A DNA stretch of 64,000 nt from Simmondsia chinensis (lineage: Eukaryota; Streptophyta; Magnoliopsida; Caryophyllales; Simmondsiaceae). Of the stretch, positions 57,301 through 64,000 are shown piece after piece. The DNA lies in contig JAGTTD010000008.1 in NCBI GenBank assembly GCA_018398585.1, forward strand, positions 7,514,501-7,578,500. The letters are read 5' to 3'. Position 1 is the first letter of the stretch. Every line of letters begins with the position of its first letter. The notes beneath the pieces were generated by a model. It saw only the letters and a list, made by a program, of their open reading frames with translations, ran no database searches and was not told the DNA's origin. Position numbers and translations under genes: made by a program.

Positions 57301-58810
57301 TGTAGAAGTTTGAATCACCATATTTATTTCTATTCTGTTTGTCTGGCACTTGTAAATGTTCACCCTCGGATACAAGTTTTCTTTAGGGTAGCATCCTGAA
57401 GGGGTCTCCCCGCCCTCTTGATTTTCCCTCTCAAAATCCATAGTTATAGATTCACTGACAATAAATATTGTAGCAATTTGGGCATGTGGGAATTTGCTTT
57501 CTAATATTTTGTAACAATCACAGTATGTCACTGCAGCATTGCTTTAACAGTTTGCATTTGGATTTCTTCCAGCAAAACAGACCACTGAATTCGCAGAATG
57601 TCGCTGATGCCTTGCAAAAGTACAACCTCAAAAAAACTGCTGTCCAGAAAGCGTTGGATTCGCTTGCTGACAGTGGGCGGATTTCATTTAAGGAGTATGG
57701 TAAGCAAAAGATTTACCTTGCGCGACAAGACCAATTTGAAATCCCAAATAGCGAAGAGCTTGCTCGTATGAAGGAACAGAATGCCAAGTTGCAAGAACAG
57801 ATAACTGAGCAAAGGCGAATAATGAGTGAGCTTGAGGGAGGTATATATGCCCATTTTAGTTGACATTGTACATAAAATCCTTTTCAAAATCTGTATATGG
57901 AGTCTGGGATTATGATATTATCAATTCCTTTTGTTTCAGAAATCAGAACCTTGCAGTCAAATCTAACTCTAGAAGAGATACAAGCCAAGGAGGAAAGATT
58001 AAGAGCAGAGGTATGTTAGGAAAAGCAACACCTAAAATACAACGAAAGATTCAACGAGAAAATAAAATCAAACACACCAGAATTACTTGGTTTGGGCTAA
58101 AATACTTACGTCCACGGAGTTGCAGGGATATTTTATTGCTTGGAAGTTTACAGAGAACATGTATCATAGATGCATTTGACCTTGTTACACTGATTTCTCA
58201 TTCAGAAAGGATTGGACCTCCCAGATTCTTGACATAACCCAATTGTTACATTGAACTCATGTCAGAAATCATGTTGGCAAAATAATGAACGAAACTCAGG
58301 CTCTTTATATCATTGATATGCTTTAGTACGAAGTATTAACTAGATCTTCTTTTTGTACTTTGCTGTGCTTAAGCTTCTTTGCTGGCATTTGAGATCCTAA
58401 CTATTTTTCACATTTTTAACCTAGGGTGTAAAAATGGAGGAAAAGTTGACTACGTTACGTGGGGGAGTTACTCTTGTGAAACCAGAGGAGCGGAAGGTGA
58501 TTGAAGATTTGTACACGCAGGCAATTAGTCATTGGCGAAGGCGTAAAAGGATCTTCAAGGATATCTGGGATGTTATAACTGAGAACTCACCTAAGGACCT
58601 CAAAGAATTCAAGGTCTAGTACCTACTCATCTCGTGTTCATAGTTTCCATTAAAAGCTTGACAATTGTTCCTTAAATGGTTTTTTTTTTTTTCCTAATCC
58701 ATAATTTTCAGGAAGAACTTGGCCTTGAATATGATGAAGACGTTGGTCAGAGTTTACTATCCTATTGTGATCTAATGCCGCGTGGTAAGAAGCGAGCCAG
58801 AGGTCAATGA
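54228..58810 (+). CDS. HOP2: Homologous-pairing protein 2 (HOP2/TBPIP), six coding exons
   Basis: Exons, with GT-AG borders and consistent phase, are 54228-54255, 54371-54396, 57573-57840, 57940-58010, 58425-58613 and 58712-58810. They give 226 residues, the same length I recall for Arabidopsis HOP2. The start MAPKPDNAESIVLNFVNE leads into a winged-helix DNA-binding domain (about residues 10-75, QNRPLNSQNVADALQKYNLK, DSLADSGRISFKEYGKQKIY). A coiled coil follows (about 85-150, KEQNAKLQEQITEQRR), then a C-terminal basic region with WRRRKRIFKDIWDVITENSP and a GKKRARGQ end. HOP2 works with MND1 in the nucleus to help DMC1 and RAD51 in strand invasion at meiosis. No frameshift or stop is seen, so the gene looks intact. 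Intron 2 is 3.2 kb and full of insertions. Confidence 0.95.
54589..54850 (-). repeat. Direct repeat pair with tRNA-like/primer-site-like sequence
   Basis: TCAAGAAACCAACTGTCC...GATGGGTGAAG...CAGTCT at 54589-54650 recurs at 54789-54850. Just before the second copy, TTTGATACCATG is the complement of CATGGTATCAAA, close to the initiator-Met primer site. GAGATTCGAACTCGTGAC (54740-54757) is the complement of a pol III B-box-like GTTCGAATC. This could be an LTR/primer-site remnant or a SINE fragment. Confidence 0.35.
55154..55399 (+). mobile_element. 5S rRNA-headed, RTE-tailed SINE-like element
   Basis: The first part (about 55161-55262) is a 5S rRNA copy. The second part (about 55263-55395) is the conserved RTE LINE 3' end, GGAAACAGCCTCTCTTCAGG to GAGCCCTTGAGGCACTGGG, followed by a short ATGTTCTTTTT tail. 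A 13-base word TAATAATATGAGA occurs before (55121-55133) and after (55399-55411), compatible with a target duplication. The left junction is blurred by a second 18-base local repeat. Known SINE3-type elements of animals have this 5S-plus-LINE-tail plan; I do not know a described plant family. Confidence 0.7.
55161..55262 (+). pseudogene. 5S rRNA-like sequence with internal promoter boxes
   Basis: Closely follows plant 5S rRNA from CACCGGATCCCATGAGAACT through AAGTTAAGCGTGCTTAGGCG and GAGTAGTACCAGGATGGGTG to CTTGGGAAGTCCTC. The A box (55200-55215), intermediate element and C box (55231-55251) are all recognisable, so RNA polymerase III could in principle still read it. The first 15 or so bases and the 3' stem end of a true 5S gene are absent or changed, so it is not a functional 5S gene. 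Confidence 0.85.
55993..56858. mobile_element. MULE-type MITE with nested RTE-tailed insertion
   Basis: Ends GACAATCTATCACTTAGG and complement GGGAAATTTATCACTTAGG. The arms share GGTACC/GGGACCTAAGGTTTGA-type words inward for over 100 bp. Flanks share ATATTTTT (55985-55992 and 56859-56866). The RTE-tailed element 56210-56506 sits inside and accounts for about a third of the length. Confidence 0.6.
56210..56506 (-). mobile_element. RTE-tailed retroelement (297 bp), minus strand
   Basis: A (CAA)n tract at the left is the complement of a (TTG)n tail, then comes the complement of the RTE 3' end (GGAGCCTTTGAGGCACTGGG). A stretch of GCATGGAAAGCATAGAAAG-like repeats follows (56340-56400), and more sequence to 56506. 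Exact 16-bp duplications ATAACAATATATGTGT lie at 56194-56209 and 56507-56522. It is probably a 5'-truncated RTE LINE keeping only 3' UTR, though a SINE cannot be excluded. Confidence 0.8.
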
Positions 58811-59183
58811 ACTGTAAGAGCTTATGAATTTTCTGGAAGGTAATTTCTTAAATATTGTGTAAATTCTAAATTGCTTATGACTTAGTTTTATGCTGTCAAT
58901 TTCCACCGTTTCTATAGTGTTCATTTTTATTATGAAGGATGTTGCAATATGTCAAGCTGAAAGGGTGCAATTATGGAAGGTTTGTTGACACATTGATCCT
59001 TCATATTCATAGTAAAATAAATGTCATGTACAGTTAACTACTAGCTTGTCTCAACTATGATTACTTCTCGTGTCAAAAAAAAAAAAAAAAAAAAAAAAAG
59101 GGAGCCTATGATTACCCCTCTTGTAGAGTTGAATTTCCCGCTGTGTCGAACTTATCTTGCCCTTAGCGACCTAATAAAATATA

Positions 59184-59524
59184 GAGTTATTTATGCCATT
59201 AGTCCATATACTTTGCTTATTGTATCAATTGATTCTTATGCTTTTAATTGTGTTAATTTTGGCCCTTTTACAACTAAAATTGTTTCAATCAAGTCCAAAG
59301 TTAAAATTAATGTTCATTTTTGGTTGAAATCATAACACATTCACTCTTTGTAAACATTAACCCATTTCTGAACACCCCCTTCCTATGGAAATCATATCTA
59401 ATTGCCCATTAACGTTATGATTGAAATAATTTCAATTCTATAAGGATTAAATTATCCCAACTAAAAGTAGAAAACTAAATTGATCCAATAAATAAAGTAT
59501 AGAGACTACTGACGCAAATCACCC
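59184..59524. mobile_element. MULE-type MITE, 341 bp, degraded flanks
   Basis: Ends GAGTTATTTATGCC and complement GGGTGATTTGCGTC. The arms share TATACTTTGCTTATTGTATCAATT/TATACTTTATTTATTGGATCAATT. Flanks TAAAATATA and TAAGATCAA agree at only 6 of 9. The termini are close to those of 41998-42372. Confidence 0.6.
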
Positions 59525-60169
59525 TAAGATCAATTTTCCAGCATCATTGAACGACTAACAAGGTTATCCCAATGATGGCCTTTTCAGTAATGTTTATGAA
59601 ATCTGAAATGCTTCATTTATCTAATGGTGATGAAAAGTCCTTCCTAGGACTCAATCCGCCGTTATATTCTCCTGCAAAGTTCATCTTTTCACTGCATAAT
59701 CCAAGCAGTGTTGTGCTTCCATTTTTGCCAGTAATGGCAAATCTGGTTTTTAGTTAGAGACCGGAGTTTCAATATCGTTTTTCATAATCTTGTCCTATTG
59801 TACGAAAATTTTGTTCCATGATGCGTCTAAAAATAAATATCACCCTTTTTATTCTACATTGTCCTTTTTTATTTGGATTGAATTTTTCATTTTCTTTTAT
59901 AAATATAAGACAAGTTTGATACATTCTTTCGTTTTCATATTAAAGGTGTTGAGCATGTTTTGCATCCCAACATATTATCTCAGTGATCACTGTCCTCATC
60001 TCTAAAATGACATCAACTTTCAAAAAGTTGAAATTACCTGATTGTAATGATAAGTTTTAGAAAGATTTCCTGTATCTAACTTATCGTTGACCTTTTTCAT
60101 ACTTACTAGTGCACAAGTGATTTGAGAGAATCAGCTCATGTGTAATTAAAATTCTAATTCAAGATGAAC

Positions 60170-60860
60170 GAAAAGAATTTGAGACAGACAAACCGAACTC
60201 AAAATAGCAAACTCAAGGGCCTCGAACAGAACTGCCTCTAGTCTTGAGTGCATAAATCCAGGAACTAACAAGAACAATATCAATCTTGAAGTGGATCACC
60301 TTGAACAAGGAATAGCCGTGTCGTAGAGTTCACGATTACCATAATTCGTTTCTACGCCCGCACCCGTACAACGGGACCAAATGACACTCCGATTCCTAGG
60401 GCTAAGATGGCGCCCACCAGTGAAGTGTATTCTTGAGTGGAGGATTAGAATGCGTCACAATTTTGCTCAATAATGAAAGGAGAAGAACGTCAAGAGAACG
60501 GGTACGATTATAAGGATGGAGAAGCAGTATGAGAGAAGAGGGAAGAATTATTTTTGTATTCATTCATGGCCTCATAGCCGTTCTATTTATAGGTGGAGAA
60601 ATCCTCCCATTGAAGTAGTCGGCCAGTTGAGGAGATGGTCATAAATCCAACTTGGTCATGGAAGGAGAGGGTGGATATGACAGGAGTAAGCAAATATTAT
60701 GAAGCAAAGAATCCTACCTTTGTTACCTCAAGACTAAAAGTAGTTGTGGAAACAATCAACAACTCGAGCTGAAGCCTGAATTCTTGGCTAAGAAACAAAT
60801 TTCCCATGTTTTCAATTTTGTCGCAGTGACTACAATATCAAACGGTCAAACATATGAAGT
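60170..60860 (-). repeat. LTR-like or promoter-like block
   Basis: On the minus strand a TATA-like CCTATAAATAG (about 60587-60597) is followed by a leader region, and the block is less AT-rich than its flanks. Part of it resembles 41480-41520. No paired LTR or ORF is present, so a solo LTR is only a guess. Confidence 0.3.
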
Positions 60861-61536
60861 TCTAGGTTAGAAAAAGTCAGACACCACACTACGATGCGCG
60901 GGGCTATTTTGGAGCGGGAGGCACGTATGTGGTCCACTAGGCATACTCAAGGCCCTCAGGAGTTTAAAAAGCCTAGTGAAGGGGAAGTATAAAAAGTGAC
61001 TTTCCCACTTATAGATTTCTCATGCGAGATATAAGTTCTCAAGAAAATTGAAGCACCCATTTCCAACAAACTATATATAGGAAGTTATTGGCGTAAAGAA
61101 TTTCGTAATGTGATTCAAAAGGCGACAATAATATGGGAAGGTGGGGAGTAATAACTATCACAATCAAAATCTTCAACTGTATTACAAAAACAGAATCAAA
61201 TTGCAGTTGGCAGTCCGTGGTCACGGATGTCATGTTATTGGTATCAGTGATTGCATTAGGTTATATGATATTTCTCAACATATTAGTATATTTTCAATAT
61301 GTTTTATTTAATAAAATAAGTATATACATTATAGTGTTCATTACAAAAGTGCTATCACGTAATGTCTAATCGCGTAACGCCAAACTCAAAATTCATTACC
61401 TTTATGTAACACCTAATACGTTATACGGTTCCATGTTCACAGCATTGACGCCCTAAAACCACCGGATTTAGTCTCCATTGTCTTTCAAGCCAAAACTCAT
61501 ATGAACTTTCTGCGACATACATCCCTTTCCCAAATA

Positions 61537-63827
61537 TCATTTTCTGGTCCTTACTGATAATGGCCACTTTTCTGTGTTCAACTGCTTTGCACTCTTCATT
61601 CTATATCCCGGGTAAGAACGCGAAAAGGTATTCAGAATCTCAACCTTTGATTTTATCTGCTTCTTAAATGTTATGTTATCTTCTGACTCTTCCGAAGATT
61701 TGGAATCTGTAGAAAACCCCACAGATTCTGAGTTTTTGATCTTCTTGCTTTCAACTTCCTCAATTTCTTGTATTTCTTCACAATCTGAATCAAGACTAAT
61801 GCTTTTAATAGGCTCATCTGCTACTTTCACGGGATCATTTTCCTTAGCAGTGTTAATTTCAGATTTCTCTCGGTCCTTAGAATCAAATGCTTTGCTTCGT
61901 AGATTGTGATGATCATTTCCATCATTGCGTTTATGAGAGCTAGAATGGGAGAGTTCCACTGCTGCCCTTGCTGCAACTGCTGCATATGCAGCTGACACAA
62001 AAGCTTCTTGGGCTGCATCTGCAACATCTCTAAACTTTCTCCTCATCTTTATGGAAGTAGTGAACTTTCCATCATTATAAATTGCTTCTGGAAAGTTCCG
62101 AGGATTATAATAATCTCCAATTGTAGCAGCATCTCCATTAGCTGGTTGATCATGCTCTGGCTGGTTTTCCTTCCTTTCGGTTAGTTTCTCCTGCACCAGT
62201 GTATCACTGAATAGTTACTGACTGTTCATTTCTTGTGTTCTGCATGTGGATATTTTTATTCTATAGCGGATGGCAATTACCCGTTCTATGTTTTATGGTT
62301 TTGAATGTTGGGAAACAACGTGATAACATGTAAAAAGATGCAGATGACTCGAATTTTAAATGATCTAATTTGGTTGAGACCCGATCCTAATTGACCCGAA
62401 ATTGGGAATGATCTAACTCATTGACACAATGATGAAGATAGAGGGAACTCACGAGGGCTTTGCCTCAGTGATAGGAGGTAAGTAGGGGGAGAGAGTATTG
62501 CTTTCAGCCAAAAGTTGTGGAGTTCGATTCCTCACCTTTCCGTAAGGAATCCTTGACTTAACTGCCTCCTGTGGTTTGTTGTCTCAACATGGGGCTGGGG
62601 CTTCCGGGTAACCGGATTCCTCATTAGAGGAACGAAAAAAGTAGAGGGGGAAAGAACGAGATCTATGTTAAAGATATTTGAAGTTAAATCAAATTGATGT
62701 AATTTTTGTATTTTTGAATTTTTAATTGGGCTAATTAGGAGTAGAATTATGTTTATTTGATAATTATTATATTAGAAGTTTATCATATTAGTTGTAGATT
62801 ACTTTGTTATTATTATTTATATAGGAGTTTCTTTTCTTTTAGGACTCTAGTTTTGTATTTCTATGAACAGGGATCCAAACAGATCCTTAAGGGCAGATAT
62901 TTAGTTCATTTTTATGTTTAAGAAATAGGGCTACTTAAAGCTAAGTACATTTATATTTAGTTGGTTGGACACATGGCTGTTTAACCATTCTTTCCTAGGC
63001 ACACGGATGCTTAGGAGCCTCTCAATTAGGCACATGGATGCTTAATTTCTATCATGCAAAACCCAAAACAATTAGTTACGGAATTACGATTCCAGCTTCT
63101 AGTTCCTTAGTTTAGGCAAACAATGAAATTTCAATTCCATTTTAATTCTACTTCCATTAGAATTTGAATTGGATTTACAATTGTAATTCCACAGTTTAAT
63201 TTCAACTCCATGTGTCAAAGAGAGTCTTAGTGCCTTTCAGGAATACAAAACAAAACGAAATTCGAAATAATTTCCTAGAATTGAAAAGCTAAGGAGTTAG
63301 AGTACCTCTGATGTAACAGAAGCAGCCTCTTCAATCTGTAGGACAATGCCATTCTCAGAGGCAGTCTCTTTAAGCACATTCATTCTATTCTCCAAGCTTG
63401 GTTGTCTGGTAGAAAGCTTCTGTATCATCTGCACACACGTAGTTATGTTTATTAGAGGATCCAGATCTACTTCTACTGCTACTAGATATTTATTGTTCAC
63501 ATTTATCTCTTGATTCTATCCATGGATCTATAATCTTGTATCATCTATTCAGTATTACTTTAGTCTTTATATTTCCTATGTACTCGCTATATATAGTTCA
63601 ATCAAATACAAGCCTATAATTTCACATGGTATAAGATTATGAAATATTTACGAACCCTTGGACTGACACCACAATTGTTGCGTAATTCAACAGCGCGAGC
63701 TGTGAATTCTTTTCCGAAGCGTGATGTGAAAATGTAGCGGATTTTTTGAAGTTCTGGGAACTCTCCGATTCTTGAAGCTGCAAAGATCAAGCTTGATACT
63801 GCCTCTTTCAGTTCATCTGGGCATTCT
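61537..63827 (-). CDS. IST1-like protein, 3' part (three exons in window)
   Basis: Minus-strand exons 63827-63656, 63428-63306 and 62190-61537 join in phase and end at a stop at 61537, giving about 315 residues. The first two exons carry the end of the IST1 (DUF292) helical domain: ECPDELKEAVSSLIFAASRI, IRYIFTSRFGKEFTARAVEL, NNCGVSPR, then MIQKLSTRQPSLENRMNVLK and GIVLQIEEAASVTSE. The last exon is low in conservation, with FRDVADAAQEAFVSAAYAAVAARAAVELS and a charged tail. IST1 proteins bind ESCRT-III and VPS4 and act in multivesicular body sorting. The exon before 63827 must end in a codon completed by one base; it and the start lie right of the window. No damage seen. Confidence 0.88.
62447..62640 (+). 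mobile_element. tRNA-derived SINE in an IST1-like intron
   Basis: A pol III A-box-like GCTTTGCCTCAGTGATAGG (62459) and B-box-like GGAGTTCGATTCC (62519) are spaced as in a tRNA-headed SINE. They are followed by GGGGCTGGGGCTTCCGGGT and a short A-rich end at 62633-62640. TAGAGGGA/TAGAGGGG at 62439 and 62642 may be the target duplication. It lies in the intron between the exons ending at 63306 and starting at 62190. Confidence 0.6.
62641..63305 (-). other. Rest of the IST1-like intron
   Basis: AT-rich intron sequence between the exon ending at 63306 (donor GTACTC on minus) and the SINE. 62980-63060 has two close copies of GGCACATGGATGCTTA-like sequence. No other feature seen. Confidence 0.5.
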
Positions 63828-64000
63828 CTGCTTCATTGAGTAAACAAACACAAGACAACAAATATGAATGATTTTTCTTGCACATGTTGTGAACAGAAAA
63901 GGAAAAGAAAATATGAAGGAGAGCATTTTCTAGAGTTTGGAACGTAAGGAACACAGAGAAAAACTGGATGGAGAACTTAAACAAACTACAATAGGCTTTA
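63828..64000 (-). other. Upstream intron of the IST1-like gene (window edge)
   Basis: The minus-strand acceptor GAAGCAG precedes the exon starting at 63827. The sequence to the right is intron and runs out of the window. Confidence 0.6.

Larger units (their letters stand above)
54397..57572 (+). other. HOP2 intron 2, TE-loaded
   Basis: Begins GTAACC after exon 2 and ends TTCTTCCAG before exon 3. It contains a direct repeat pair (54589-54650 and 54789-54850), a 5S/RTE chimeric element, a probable hAT-like element (55543-57135), a MULE-type MITE within that, and an RTE-tailed element within the MITE. All coding exons and splice sites around it are intact. Confidence 0.85.
58811..61536. other. 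Region between the convergent HOP2 and IST1-like genes
   Basis: Holds the 3' UTR of HOP2 (from 58811), a 25-base A run at 59075-59099 that may be a retroposon tail, the MITE at 59184-59524, and an LTR-like block at about 60170-60860. The rest is AT-rich with no gene-like frame. The IST1-like 3' UTR lies in the last part, below 61537. Confidence 0.5.

Noticed and set aside
58434..58619. Separate small ORF starting at the ATG at 58434
   Set aside because: It is HOP2 exon 5 read from an internal Met and running past the splice donor at 58614.
1..64000. CRISPR arrays, prokaryotic operons, riboswitches
   Set aside because: The sequence is plant nuclear DNA with spliced genes; the repeats present are inverted-arm or tandem repeats of transposons, without repeat-spacer regularity.

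Overview
The window is nuclear DNA of a flowering plant, probably a eudicot. The evidence is two intron-containing genes of plant type, an AT-rich background, and many plant-type transposons: Ty1-copia with an initiator-Met primer site, Athila-like Ty3-gypsy with a tRNA-Asp primer site, L1 and RTE LINEs, a Mutator-like element (MULE) with a plant mobile domain gene, and MITEs. The species cannot be told from the sequence.

Layout. 1-3530: fragments of L1-type LINEs. 4774-7088: a small non-autonomous LTR retrotransposon on the minus strand, with its two LTRs, an initiator-Met primer site and a 5-bp target duplication. 7343-18367: an 11-kb MULE bounded by 115-bp inverted repeats and a perfect 9-bp target duplication. 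It holds a decayed transposase, a decayed plant mobile domain (PMD) gene and, between them, a 4.0-kb RTE LINE with its own 16-bp target duplication. 18400-22330: MITEs and short (TTG)n-tailed retroelements. 22337-33534: a Ty1-copia element (5-bp target duplication GTCAA) split by a minus-strand RTE LINE (17-bp target duplication) and by a 5'-truncated minus-strand L1. 33800-36950: small repeats and a hAT-like MITE. 36955-41040: a foldback structure whose arms are made of about 60-bp tandem repeats, with other elements inside. 41998-42372: a MULE-type MITE. 42390-47222: a second copia element (minus), lacking its 5' end. 47223 to about 52590: an Athila-like gypsy element (minus), lacking its 3' end.

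The gene-bearing part is on the right. A complete HOP2 (meiotic homologous-pairing protein 2) gene runs from 54228 to 58810 on the plus strand, with six coding exons encoding 226 residues. Its 3.2-kb second intron is loaded with nested insertions, including a 5S-rRNA-headed, RTE-tailed SINE-like element. Converging on it from the right is the 3' portion of an IST1-like (ESCRT-III associated) gene on the minus strand, 61537-63827; its 5' exons lie beyond the window.

The TE coding sequences are nearly all broken. In the MULE transposase every inferred stop can be explained by a C-to-T or G-to-A change, and two reverse transcriptases carry Asp-to-Asn changes at the catalytic site. This fits long-term methylation and deamination of silenced DNA. 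The most unusual items are the 5S/RTE chimeric element, the MULE with its PMD cargo, the tandem-armed foldback unit and the MULE-MITE family with shared termini.
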